NCBI RefSeq assembly: GCF_030150205.1
Contig: NZ_JASLGT010000030.1
Span: 62,001 to 126,000, forward strand
Source: Niabella sp.
Lineage (GTDB): Bacteria; Bacteroidota; Bacteroidia; Chitinophagales; Chitinophagaceae
Length of the DNA: 64,000 nucleotides
Reading direction: 5' to 3'
Of the stretch, positions 36,778-45,038 are shown piece by piece (the stretch's first letter is position 1; each line of letters starts with the position of its first letter). The position numbers and the translations under genes were made by a program. The notes under the pieces were generated by a model. That model was given only the letters and a program-made list of their open reading frames with translations. It did no database searches and was not told the origin of the DNA.

Positions 36778-37302
36778 ATGATAAAACGTCGAAACCGGTC
36801 ATTATCCCCAGGGGAGATAGCGGTGGCTACGGATCCCCGCTTGAAAACAGTAAGAACGATCAGCAAACTGATGGACGAGCAGTTTACGGTTGGCGGCTTT
36901 AAATTCGGACTGGACCCGATTTTAAATTTTATACCGGTGCTGGGCGATGTAAGCGGCTACCTGATGTCGATCGGGCTCATCATTACCATGGCGCAGTATG
37001 GCGCATCGGGCAAGCTGGTGGCCAAAATGGTGGTGAACGCCACCTTCGATGCGATTGTGGGCGCCATCCCCGTACTGGGATGGGTCTTCGATTTTGTTTA
37101 TAAAGCCAATACCCGCAACCTGAAGCTGCTTACAGAACACTATACGGAAGGGAAACATAAGGGCAGTGCAGGATCGGTTATTCTTACGGTTTTGCTGGTG
37201 GCGGGAGCCGTGTTGGTACTGCTGGTGATACTGGCTGTTAAGTTCCTGCAGTGGATATTGGAGTGGGATCAAAAATCGCCGGTATTAAAAATGAATTTTT
37301 AA
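36778..37302 (+). CDS. DUF4112 membrane protein
   Basis: A 174-residue protein with the DUF4112 core: LMDEQFTVGGFKFGLDPILN, FIPVLGDVSGYLMSIGLI and FDAIVGAIPVLGWVFDFVYKANTRNLKLL (two loops of the motif), followed by a Gly/Ser linker and a strong C-terminal membrane helix (about 131-158). The repeated IPVLGD/IPVLGW turns suggest re-entrant hydrophobic hairpins. Function unknown. It sits between the Nudix and rlmB genes with short spacers, so the three may form one transcript. Confidence 0.85.
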   Translation: MIKRRNRSLSPGEIAVATDPRLKTVRTISKLMDEQFTVGGFKFGLDPILNFIPVLGDVSGYLMSIGLIITMAQYGASGKLVAKMVVNATFDAIVGAIPVLGWVFDFVYKANTRNLKLLTEHYTEGKHKGSAGSVILTVLLVAGAVLVLLVILAVKFLQWILEWDQKSPVLKMNF

Positions 37303-37323
37303 GACGGGTTTTCTTTTCTTTGC

Positions 37324-38097
37324 GTGGTGAAAGATTTTAGAAAAAAACAACAAAGACCCAAGAAGTCCAGCCTGGTTTTTGGCCGGGAAGCCATACTGCA
37401 GGCGCTGGAACAGGGCGATGCACTGGACCGTATCTATCTTGACCAGCAATTGAAAGACCCGGTAACGGGGGATATCCGCCGGCTGGCGGCTGCCAAACAG
37501 GTACCGGTAAACTATGTGCCTGCGGCCCGGCTGGCGCATTTTAATGTAGGCAACCATGAAGGAGTGGTGGCGCAAAAGTCAAAGATCATTTACCAGAACC
37601 TGCAGGACCTGCTTTCTTTTGTGATCGAGAGCGGTACGGTTCCGTTATTTTTAATACTGGACGGTATTACAGATGTACGCAATATTGGCGGCATTGCCCG
37701 CACCGCCTGGTGTTGCGGGGTGCAGGGGATCATTATACCGGATAAAGGGGTAGGCGCTTTGAACGATGATGCGATCCTGACCTCCGCCGGAGCCTTGGAA
37801 AAAATTCCCGTATGCAGGGTCAACAGTCTGATGAAAGCCGTTGATGAACTGCACCTGAATGGTGTTACGGTATTTGCCAGTGCCATGGAAGCGGCGATTC
37901 CCGTGGCCAAGGCCGATCTTAGCGTCCCGGCCGCTATTGTAATGGGAAGCGAAGAGAAGGGGATCTACCCGGCCCTGCTGAAAATATGCGATACCGCCAT
38001 TTCTATTCCCATGCAGAACCAGTTTGAAAGCTTGAATGTATCGGTTGCCACCGGCATGATCCTGTATGAGGTCATGCAGCAACGGATGAAAGCATAA
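37324..38097 (+). CDS. rlmB: 23S rRNA (guanosine-2'-O-) methyltransferase RlmB-like, TrmH family
   Basis: A 257-residue SpoU-family methyltransferase. An N-terminal RNA-binding part (SLVFGREAILQALEQGDALD) leads into the knotted SAM domain with the three SpoU motifs: ITDVRNIGGIARTAWCCGV (motif 1), AAIVMGSEEKGIYPALL (motif 2) and ISIPMQNQFESLNVSVATGM (motif 3). RlmB methylates G2251 in 23S rRNA; other TrmH-family targets cannot be excluded. Translation starts at one of two adjacent GTG codons (37324 or 37327). Length fits RlmB. Confidence 0.88.
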   Translation: MVKDFRKKQQRPKKSSLVFGREAILQALEQGDALDRIYLDQQLKDPVTGDIRRLAAAKQVPVNYVPAARLAHFNVGNHEGVVAQKSKIIYQNLQDLLSFVIESGTVPLFLILDGITDVRNIGGIARTAWCCGVQGIIIPDKGVGALNDDAILTSAGALEKIPVCRVNSLMKAVDELHLNGVTVFASAMEAAIPVAKADLSVPAAIVMGSEEKGIYPALLKICDTAISIPMQNQFESLNVSVATGMILYEVMQQRMKA

Positions 38098-38149
38098 TGA
38101 TTGCTATAAGTATTGTCTACGTTTATATCTATATCATCAAAACTTTGTT

Positions 38150-38839
38150 ATGAGCATTTGCACCCCAAAAAACCTCTTGCTGTTGTTAATCGGGTTTACC
38201 CTATTTAGTTGTTCCCCCAAAAACGCTCCTTCGGCCGGGGCGGATGTAAATGTATTATCCCGAAAAGAGCAGAAGGAGGGGTTCGTATCCTTGTTTGACG
38301 GCCATTCATTAAACAACTGGATCGATGGAAATAACCAGTATGAAGTGCGTGAAAATGCCATTGTTAAAAAAACAAAAGGTTATGGCAATTTATACAGCCG
38401 GAACGAATACCGCGATTGTATCCTTCGCTTTGAGTTCCTGTTGACGCCGGCGGCAAATAATGGCCTGGGCTTTCATCATAAACTGGTAGAAGGTGCCAAG
38501 GGCTATGACGGAATCGAATTGCAGATCCTGGATAATGATGCTGCGGTATACAAGGCGCTCAAACCCTACCAGTACCATGGATCACTGTATGGATATGTGC
38601 CCGCAAAGCGGAAGGGGTTAAAGCCCACAGGGGAGTGGAACTTCCAGGAGGTTACGGTACGGGGTTCTAAAATAAAAATTGTACTGAACGGGGAAACCAT
38701 TCTCGACACCGATGTAAAGGCATTGCCGGCAGCTACGCTGGCTAAGGATCCCCGGTTGTTATATGAAAAAGGACATATTGCGTTTCTGGGACACGATTCA
38801 GAGGTGCGGATCCGCAATATCCGGGTACGGGAGTTATAA
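38150..38839 (+). CDS. DUF1080 lipoprotein (3-keto-disaccharide hydrolase domain)
   Basis: A 229-residue lipoprotein with lipobox LFSC (Cys about 21) and a concanavalin-like DUF1080 domain: GFVSLFDGHSLNNWIDGN, YSRNEYRDCILRFEFLL, a GLGFHHKLVEGAKGYDGIEL segment, and KGHIAFLGHDSEVRIRNI at the end. The domain, now linked to 3-keto-disaccharide hydrolysis, is frequent in Bacteroidota secreted enzymes acting on oxidised sugars. Here it is alone on the plus strand, not next to a Gfo/Idh/MocA oxidase gene, so its partner lies elsewhere. Confidence 0.87.
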   Translation: MSICTPKNLLLLLIGFTLFSCSPKNAPSAGADVNVLSRKEQKEGFVSLFDGHSLNNWIDGNNQYEVRENAIVKKTKGYGNLYSRNEYRDCILRFEFLLTPAANNGLGFHHKLVEGAKGYDGIELQILDNDAAVYKALKPYQYHGSLYGYVPAKRKGLKPTGEWNFQEVTVRGSKIKIVLNGETILDTDVKALPAATLAKDPRLLYEKGHIAFLGHDSEVRIRNIRVREL

Positions 38840-39144
38840 GGCTCCTTATTTTAACGGTAGCATTTTTGATTGTATAAAATCCAATACCTTGGAAGCTGCC
38901 AGGTTGCCAAAGACAGGTTGTGCTATATATGAAAGCGCAATTTTTCTTTTATTATGCCAACCGGATTCCTAGTTTTTATCCCGCGGGAGCGTATTTCCTG
39001 CGCCTTTTCCTGTTGAGACCCGCTAAAATTTATCCTTAATTTATAAACATCCAGGTATTCAACCGGATCCGATACATAGTTGTTGGTATTGATATTGTCA
39101 TCCGGTTATGGGCATAAAAAAAGCCCCTTAAAAAGGAGCTTTTG
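38840..39144. other. Intergenic region before tRNA-Asp
   Basis: About 300 bases after the DUF1080 gene. Apart from the tRNA terminator at its right end I see no gene, promoter box or repeat. Confidence 0.5.
39115..39140 (-). terminator. Rho-independent terminator of tRNA-Asp
   Basis: An 8-bp stem with one G-T pair (39122-39129 with 39133-39140) and a 3-base loop is followed on the minus strand by a seven-base T-run. It begins 5 bases after the tRNA 3' end. Confidence 0.85.
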
Positions 39145-39218
39145 CGGACCGGACGGGACTCGAACCCGCGACCTCCGCCGTGACAGGGCGGCATTCTAAC
39201 CAACTGAACTACCGATCC
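39145..39218 (-). tRNA. tRNA-Asp (anticodon GTC)
   Basis: A 74-base cloverleaf read on the minus strand: acceptor stem GGATCGG pairing with CCGGTCC (one T-G pair), D-loop AGTTGGTTAGA, anticodon stem CCGCC/GGCGG with loop CTGTCAC, giving anticodon GTC at 39184-39182, and T-arm GCGGGTTCGAGTCCCGT. The discriminator base is G, as required for Asp identity. CCA is not encoded (CA then A follows). The upstream side holds a partial second copy of its 5' part. Confidence 0.97.
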
Positions 39219-39443
39219 AACTATTTTTAATAAAGAACTTTCTTTCTAACCAACTGAGATACTGATTCTTGTATTATTTCCGTTGGGAGTGCAAATATAG
39301 GCTATGCTTTTTTCCTGTCAAAACTTTTTCCCATTTTTTTTATACAAAATGTAAAAATATTTTCCCGTAGATTATAATAAACAGGCGTCGAACAACAGTT
39401 GAAAGCATTCCGAACTTTAGGAACAGCTTGAGGCTGGTTTGGA
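39219..39443. other. Intergenic region between tRNA-Asp and the PUL
   Basis: Contains the partial tRNA copy, then an AT-rich stretch with long T and A runs (39300-39380). No integrase, direct-repeat attachment site or gene is visible. Confidence 0.45.
39244..39268 (-). pseudogene. Partial tRNA-Asp 5' fragment
   Basis: These 25 bases match the 5' end of the tRNA-Asp gene (39194-39218) at 21 positions, in the same orientation and offset by exactly 50 bases, with the D-arm (GGTTAGAA) preserved and the acceptor strand decayed. No anticodon arm follows. It looks like a remnant of a tandem tRNA duplication or of a recombination event at the tRNA. Confidence 0.7.
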
Positions 39444-40895
39444 TTAATTTCCTGCAGGGTGATGTGCCTGGTGAAACCGGTTAAAAGCAGCTACAATTGC
39501 GGCATGTGTATGTAAAGCGCCGGACGGCAGTTTCCCATCCGGACCAAATGACAACAACTGCTCTGCGGGTTGAATGGTAATATTGCTTTCGTCGATATTT
39601 CCGGCGGCATTGAGCAGCGGTTTTATATTTAAACCAAATACGTCTGCAAAGAACCGGTACATGGGTACTCTTTTTGAAAAACCATAATCGTGCTCATCAT
39701 CGGGCAGGTGCACATTGCGGACGGCCGGGCGCTGGTTATAAAAGCCATAAACAGTTTGCAGGTAAGGGAAGTCGGTACCGGGTACAGATTGCGTCCAGTC
39801 GTTTCCATCGGAGATCACCAACTGTGGTTTGGGGGCAAACAGCGCCGCAATCTCTGCATTATTGGTTTTTACTTCGTTACATCCTTCATGAATGGGCAAA
39901 CCGCTTTCGCAGGGGCATCCTCCATAAAATGCAGAGGAAACCATTACCACCGGCGCACTTGCTGTAACCCGGTCGTCCAGTGCCGCCAGTAAGAAGGTTT
40001 GGGTGCCGCCGCCCGATGCTCCTGTAATGCCCACCCGGGCAGGATCTGCATAGGAAAGGCCCAGCAGGAAGTCGAGTACCCGCATGCTGTTCCAGGTTTG
40101 CATGGCAAGGGCAAAGCCGGTGCGATGCCAGGATTTGTTGCCGGTTTGCAGCACGGACTCGCCCCAGGCATACATATCATAGCTGAATACAGCAGCGCCC
40201 ATCTTCGCCAGTGCCGCGCATCGGTATTGCATATCCGGCCGGTAACGGCCTCTTTCATTAGGAATGGATACGTCAATCTTATTGTAAAAATGCCCGTGCG
40301 GCGATAGGATCACCGGTATCTTTCCCTTTATGTGATCGGGGGTGTAAAGTGTTCCTGTAACATAATAACCCGGCAGGCTTTCAAAGGCAACATTTTCTAC
40401 GGTATAGCCTTTCATCTTTCTTTTAGCACCGGTAATGGTATGTAAAGGCGGGCGCTCCAACTGTGGTTGTATCCCCAATGCCGCAAAAATAGAAGCCCTG
40501 AGACCGGTCCTGCGTTGGTCAAAAGCAGTGGCATCCGTATACTGTTTCAGGAGCTGGTCCAGGTGCTGCCGTCCCTCGGCTTCAGAACGCCTGAAGTACT
40601 CGTATTTAGAGATCTCAAATTCATTGCTCCCCTTTTGTTTATATACCAGGTCCAACGGTTTCAGCACATTATCCAGCGTGGTTTTTACATCCGGTACCAG
40701 GCGCCAGGTGGCATAATTAACGACTTTGTCCTTTATATTTTTATCTTCATAAACCAGCGTTACCTTATACTGTTGCTGGATCTTTTCCAGGACTGTTTTT
40801 AACGGTTGCTGGTACACTGCTTCAGGGCTTTGTGCGCCGGCTTCCAGGAACGGAAGCATCCATAACAAAATGGGAGTTACTTTCTTTATGATCAT
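39444..40895 (-). CDS. Secreted esterase-like alpha/beta hydrolase with N-terminal STN-like domain
   Basis: A 483-residue protein with a signal peptide (cut after GAGA, about residue 21). Residues about 28-95 look like an STN/secretin-TonB N-terminal domain (QPLKTVLEKIQQQYKVTLVYE), normally found in TonB-dependent receptors. The rest is an alpha/beta hydrolase of the acetylxylan-esterase/DUF-like group: SPHGHFYNKIDV, nucleophile elbow GITGASGGG with Ser294, and a late His402 in DDEHDYGFSKR; Asp366 (SDGNDW) may complete the triad. It probably removes ester groups from the PUL substrate in the periplasm. Last gene of the PUL, 15 bases after the beta-helix gene. Confidence 0.78.
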   Translation of the reverse strand: MIIKKVTPILLWMLPFLEAGAQSPEAVYQQPLKTVLEKIQQQYKVTLVYEDKNIKDKVVNYATWRLVPDVKTTLDNVLKPLDLVYKQKGSNEFEISKYEYFRRSEAEGRQHLDQLLKQYTDATAFDQRRTGLRASIFAALGIQPQLERPPLHTITGAKRKMKGYTVENVAFESLPGYYVTGTLYTPDHIKGKIPVILSPHGHFYNKIDVSIPNERGRYRPDMQYRCAALAKMGAAVFSYDMYAWGESVLQTGNKSWHRTGFALAMQTWNSMRVLDFLLGLSYADPARVGITGASGGGTQTFLLAALDDRVTASAPVVMVSSAFYGGCPCESGLPIHEGCNEVKTNNAEIAALFAPKPQLVISDGNDWTQSVPGTDFPYLQTVYGFYNQRPAVRNVHLPDDEHDYGFSKRVPMYRFFADVFGLNIKPLLNAAGNIDESNITIQPAEQLLSFGPDGKLPSGALHTHAAIVAAFNRFHQAHHPAGN

Positions 40896-40910
40896 GGCAA
40901 TGAAGATTAT

Positions 40911-42497
40911 TTATAAAAACCGAATATTTTCCGTTGCCTCCAACGGTTTCTTTAACGGCGTGGCTTTTTGGTCCTTGTCCGGGATATTGGGATCTGCCGG
41001 CAATTGTTTGGGAGTGGTAATGATACGGGCTTCCTGTGGCGACAGGCATTTTTTTCCTTCGATGACCAGGTTTTGGAACAACACGCCGGAAACTTTATGA
41101 AGGGTGCCGTCTTTGGCTACTGTTCCTGAAATAAGGCTGGGGCGTTCACTTTGGTGGTAGGCCGTATAGTTGATCACTTCTATATTCTTAATAGACCCGA
41201 TGCCACGGCGCCGGGTATCCGTATTGTCCTCTTTGGCATTGCTTACCTGGAAAACGATCAGTTGCCGCTTGGCATTGCCTCCGATAAATTCGGATTTATT
41301 GTTGATGAAACGGACACCATCTACCTTTCCGGCACTGGCATAAACGGCCAGGGCGCGGTCGGCATGCACCACATCATTGTTGCTGAAGGTTATATTCTTT
41401 GCTCCAAAAGCAGGATCGGAGCCTACTTTAAGGGCCGATTTGACCGTCCAAAACACACAGTTTTGTACCAGGATGTTTTCGCAGGGCTGATGATCGGCCT
41501 TTACCGCAATGGCATCATCAGAGGTGTACATAAATACATCATCGATCACTACACCATTGCATCCATCAGGGTCCGTACCGTCTTCATTGGGCAGTGTAAT
41601 ATCGTTGATGATCTTATATCCTTTCATTAAAAGCTTATTGGAGTTTTGCAGGTGCACGGTAAACCCGCCGGAATCGCGGATAATGATATCCTCTATAGTC
41701 ACATTGTTGCTGCTTCGTACATTGATGACGCGTATTTTAATGCCTGTTTTGTTTTTGATGGCGGTGCCCGATATGGCCAGCACACCCCGCCCGTAAATTT
41801 TTGCATCATCGGCCCGGTCAAAATAAATAAGGGCCCCGCGGCCCCGGGTAATGACCCCGGTTTTATTGTCACCGTTATCGTTGTAGTCGTTAATATCATC
41901 CGATCCCTGTATCAATGCCCCATCCCGGAGATAAAGCTGTACATCCCGGCGCAACACCAATGTGCCGGTGCGATAGGTTCCGTTGGGTACATACAGGATC
42001 GCTTTAAGGGCAGCTGCTCTATCAATCGCCTTCTGCAGCTGTTGGGTCTGCAGGGTGCGGCCGCTGGCATCAGTAACAAAATCCATTACATTGATCACAT
42101 TTTTTCCGGTCAATTGCGGAGCGTCTTGCTCCGGTGCGTCAGCAAACAGGAACAGCTTTTGCTGCTGAGGCCCTACCTGCAGGATCAGCTTCCGCGGCCG
42201 GTCTATCGAAAAACGCAGCTTATTGCCGGCTTGCTCTACTGCTATGTTATAGCTCCGGGGGCTTAGCGTAAAATTGGGAACATCAGCAGCTACCTGTACT
42301 TCAACGGTTATCTTTCCCTCTATAACAAAGCGAGCATAATGAATATCTTTAAAAGCTTCTACGGGCACTTCGGTTCCGTTAACAAGTAATCTGAACGCGC
42401 TGCTTTTGATCATACCTGGTGTTGGGCTATAAGCCTTCCATTGCGCATGGGTGGTAATACCTATAGTGAACGCGATTAAAAAACAAAACTGTTTCAT
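40911..42497 (-). CDS. GH28/GH49-like right-handed beta-helix protein, paralogue 1
   Basis: A 528-residue secreted protein (signal peptide cut after THA). Residues about 30-125 form an N-terminal beta-sandwich shared with the two paralogues nearby; about 130-500 is a right-handed beta-helix. Active-site-like clusters are NEDGTDPDG (304-312) and SDDAIAVK (326-333), positions equivalent to the acidic residues of GH28 polygalacturonases and GH49 dextranases. The GH28 GHG His motif is replaced by SALKVGSDP. Likely a glycoside hydrolase acting on the PUL polysaccharide; linkage unknown. It carries Glu where the paralogues have Thr in N[E/T]DG. Confidence 0.78.
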   Translation of the reverse strand: MKQFCFLIAFTIGITTHAQWKAYSPTPGMIKSSAFRLLVNGTEVPVEAFKDIHYARFVIEGKITVEVQVAADVPNFTLSPRSYNIAVEQAGNKLRFSIDRPRKLILQVGPQQQKLFLFADAPEQDAPQLTGKNVINVMDFVTDASGRTLQTQQLQKAIDRAAALKAILYVPNGTYRTGTLVLRRDVQLYLRDGALIQGSDDINDYNDNGDNKTGVITRGRGALIYFDRADDAKIYGRGVLAISGTAIKNKTGIKIRVINVRSSNNVTIEDIIIRDSGGFTVHLQNSNKLLMKGYKIINDITLPNEDGTDPDGCNGVVIDDVFMYTSDDAIAVKADHQPCENILVQNCVFWTVKSALKVGSDPAFGAKNITFSNNDVVHADRALAVYASAGKVDGVRFINNKSEFIGGNAKRQLIVFQVSNAKEDNTDTRRRGIGSIKNIEVINYTAYHQSERPSLISGTVAKDGTLHKVSGVLFQNLVIEGKKCLSPQEARIITTPKQLPADPNIPDKDQKATPLKKPLEATENIRFL

Positions 42498-42502
42498 AGC
42501 TT

Positions 42503-43561
42503 TTATTTGAACTTTTTTATATACCGGCCGATTATTTTCATGGCCTTATCCGGATTACGGATATTGCGGGGATAATAATAGTAGATCAGCTGATCTATAT
42601 TCTTTGACAGCAGTTCCGGAAAACGCTTCTCCATCAGCGCAACGTCCGCATCGTCCATATTGTGGTTTTCTATCAGCCACAGGCTTTTTTTATTTTGCCG
42701 GTGTGCGGCTTCCAGAAAGCGTTCGCCGGCGCCTAACAGTACTTTTCCCGCGCCTTCCTGTTTGCCGCCGTCCTCATTACGCCAGGGACGCCCGTCGCAA
42801 CCAAAGTAGTCCAGGTTTTTTGTTTGTGCGGCTTCGTGCACGATCAAGTCTTCAAAGTTCGCGTACCCAAACATGGAAGTAGCAACCTGCGGGTATTTTT
42901 GTTTGATGTGATCGTTGACCTGCGCGTAAAAACGGATAACGGCTTTTACATGGTCCTGTAAAGTGGCGGTGGCTCCCAGTTTTTCAAGGGCTGCGGGTGA
43001 ATAATCCATCACAAAGGATTTGGGTTCATCCCATATAATGCCGTTCACCTTCCAAAGGCTCATGATCTTATCGATGGAGCTTTTAAAAAAGTCCATTGTC
43101 TCCGGGTAGTGCACGCTGCTGATGACACCTGTAATATTATTGGTAGCGGGGCGACCGTCTTTTTTTAAGATCCAGGTCTGCGGGTTTAAAACAGAAAAAA
43201 CACTGGGAACTTTAGGAGCGCCGGCCAGCATACCCCCCCAGCGGGAGGGCACCACGTACAGACCCAGTCCCGCTTTGGCTGCAGCTTCTGCAATGATCTG
43301 GACGTTCTCAACGGCCGAATGCAGGTCCTGCTCCAGGATGCCGATACTGACCACATCCGTGCCGTGACCGGCCATCCATTTCATATCTTCCTGAACCTGC
43401 CGGGGAACAATGGTATACATATGAGCGCGCAGATAATATGCGTTTAAGAGCTTGCCGCCGGTACGTGCCTGTATCGCTTTTTTATCGGCCGTAAGTACCA
43501 GCGAGGCGGAAGCCAGCGCCGTATTTTTTATAAAGGTTCTGCGGTTAAAATGGTTCATCAT
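42503..43561 (-). CDS. Tat-exported TIM-barrel-like protein of unknown function
   Basis: A 352-residue protein with a twin-arginine signal (RRTFIKN at 7-13, then ALASASLVL). The mature part alternates helices and strands like a glycosidase TIM barrel: MYTIVPRQVQEDMKWMAGHG, DVVSIGILEQDL, GLYVVPSRWGG, GIIWDEPKSFVMDYS with acidic Asp-Glu, SMFGYANFEDLI, YFGCDGRPW, SLWLIENHNMDDADV, and YYYYPRNI. The Asp-Glu after a beta strand could be catalytic. I do not recognise a GH family with certainty. Its position between two beta-helix genes (5 bases from one, 1 from the other) ties it to the same substrate. Confidence 0.7.
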   Translation of the reverse strand: MMNHFNRRTFIKNTALASASLVLTADKKAIQARTGGKLLNAYYLRAHMYTIVPRQVQEDMKWMAGHGTDVVSIGILEQDLHSAVENVQIIAEAAAKAGLGLYVVPSRWGGMLAGAPKVPSVFSVLNPQTWILKKDGRPATNNITGVISSVHYPETMDFFKSSIDKIMSLWKVNGIIWDEPKSFVMDYSPAALEKLGATATLQDHVKAVIRFYAQVNDHIKQKYPQVATSMFGYANFEDLIVHEAAQTKNLDYFGCDGRPWRNEDGGKQEGAGKVLLGAGERFLEAAHRQNKKSLWLIENHNMDDADVALMEKRFPELLSKNIDQLIYYYYPRNIRNPDKAMKIIGRYIKKFK

Positions 43562-43562
43562 A

Positions 43563-45038
43563 TCATTCTATTGAAACGGCTGCATCCGTAGCCACAACAA
43601 TACCGTTAAGTTGTGTGATCTTTTGCTTTGCGATGGTGAGTCCCTTGATCTGTACCTCAACCCGGTGATGGTTGTCGAGCCCTTTAACTTCAGAAGGGTG
43701 GGGAAAGGTTGTATAAAAATGATTGTTTTCCAGTAATACATTTTTGATGATACCGGCATTGCTTTGAGGCATTCGTTTGTTGATCACAAACTGGAAGCCC
43801 ATTCTTTTGGCATCCGGGTAGTTTTCCTCAAACCGGTTGTTGCGATAGGTAATGTGCTGATAGGTTGCACCATCGGAACAGTACAGGGCCATGCCCCTGT
43901 CGGAGAGCAGCACATCATTGTTCTCAAACAGGATATTTTCAATAAGCGCACCCCGGGATTCGGTGCCTACTTTAAGGGATGATTTACGGGTCAGGAAAAC
44001 ACAGTTGCGCACGATAATATCAGCTGTTCTGTTTTGATGGGCCTGTTCCCGGGTGATTTTTATGGCCACGTTATCATCACCGCAATAACCAAAACAGTTT
44101 TCAATGGTAACCTGAGTAGAAGCATCGGGGTCAAACCCGTCGGTATTGGGCAGCGCCGCATCATTCAATTGTTTTACCCGGGAGAACCTTACCAGGCCTG
44201 AGTGGAGGATCTGCGTGTTCCAGGACCCCGGGTCCCGTTGGATGATGCCGCTGATGACCACGTTGCGGGAAGATTGGATCAGCAGCAGGCGGATACGGGC
44301 TTCGTCCCCGAACCGGGTGCGCAACAGGCGACCGTTGCCATCAATAGTGCCCGCCCCGGTAATGGAAACGTTTTCGGCGTTTTCAATATGGATAAACCCC
44401 CGGGGCTTTTGTTGGGCAGGCAGCTGAAGATCCGCAAGATCATCGGCCGCTTTTAATAAGGCCCCGGCCTCCATGCGGATATGGGTGTTGGAAGGAATGG
44501 TGAGCCTGCCTGAGCGGTAAATGCCCGGAGGGAAAATAAGGGTCTTCCCGCTGCGGGAAGCAGCTGCTATTGCCTTTTGAATGGCCCCGGTACTCAACTG
44601 TTTGCCCGTGGCATCTGCTTTATAATCAAGAACGGAAATATAGGGTGTGGTTACCGGGTTTAACACCGGGTCTCCAAATAAGAACAGGCGCTGCGTTTTG
44701 TTGATGGTCACTACAGTGTAAGCAGGCTCCGGTAATGTAAACTGTAATGTATGGGCATCCGTTTTCCGGCCGGCTATGTTCTTTGAAAGCGGGCTGATGG
44801 TAAAGGCCGCAATGGAATCACTGCTGTGCACGGTAAACTGCAGCGGGCCTTGTTGCTGAAAGGCGGCGTATTCCACATCCTTGTAGCCGGCAACCGGAAG
44901 CGTTGTGCCATTGGCCTGCACGCTGAACCTGCCAGGCATATCGTAATGGGTTACTGGGCGGATAACGGACTGGGCTTTGGCCACCCCGGTAATCCATAAA
45001 CAGCCGGCCAGCCATGCAAGGATGTATTTATTTTTCAA
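43563..45038 (-). CDS. GH28/GH49-like right-handed beta-helix protein, paralogue 2
   Basis: Starting at a TTG at 45038 the product is 491 residues with a clear signal peptide (KNKYILAWLAGCLWITG, cut after AKA). The ATG at 45137 would overlap the upstream gene by 110 bases and add Cys/Pro/His-rich sequence before the signal, so the TTG is preferred. Domains match paralogue 1: an N-terminal beta-sandwich (PGRFSVQANGTTLPVAGYKD), then the beta-helix with NTDGFDPDAS and CGDDNVAIK, and KSSLKVGTESRGA in place of the GH28 His motif. Predicted glycoside hydrolase of the PUL. Overlaps the upstream gene by 11 bases. Confidence 0.8.
   Translation of the reverse strand: MKNKYILAWLAGCLWITGVAKAQSVIRPVTHYDMPGRFSVQANGTTLPVAGYKDVEYAAFQQQGPLQFTVHSSDSIAAFTISPLSKNIAGRKTDAHTLQFTLPEPAYTVVTINKTQRLFLFGDPVLNPVTTPYISVLDYKADATGKQLSTGAIQKAIAAASRSGKTLIFPPGIYRSGRLTIPSNTHIRMEAGALLKAADDLADLQLPAQQKPRGFIHIENAENVSITGAGTIDGNGRLLRTRFGDEARIRLLLIQSSRNVVISGIIQRDPGSWNTQILHSGLVRFSRVKQLNDAALPNTDGFDPDASTQVTIENCFGYCGDDNVAIKITREQAHQNRTADIIVRNCVFLTRKSSLKVGTESRGALIENILFENNDVLLSDRGMALYCSDGATYQHITYRNNRFEENYPDAKRMGFQFVINKRMPQSNAGIIKNVLLENNHFYTTFPHPSEVKGLDNHHRVEVQIKGLTIAKQKITQLNGIVVATDAAVSIE

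Noticed and set aside
39219..39443. Integrative element attachment site at tRNA-Asp
   Set aside because: The partial copy matches the tRNA 5' part, whereas integrases typically duplicate the 3' part; no integrase is in the window. Kept only as a finding to check.
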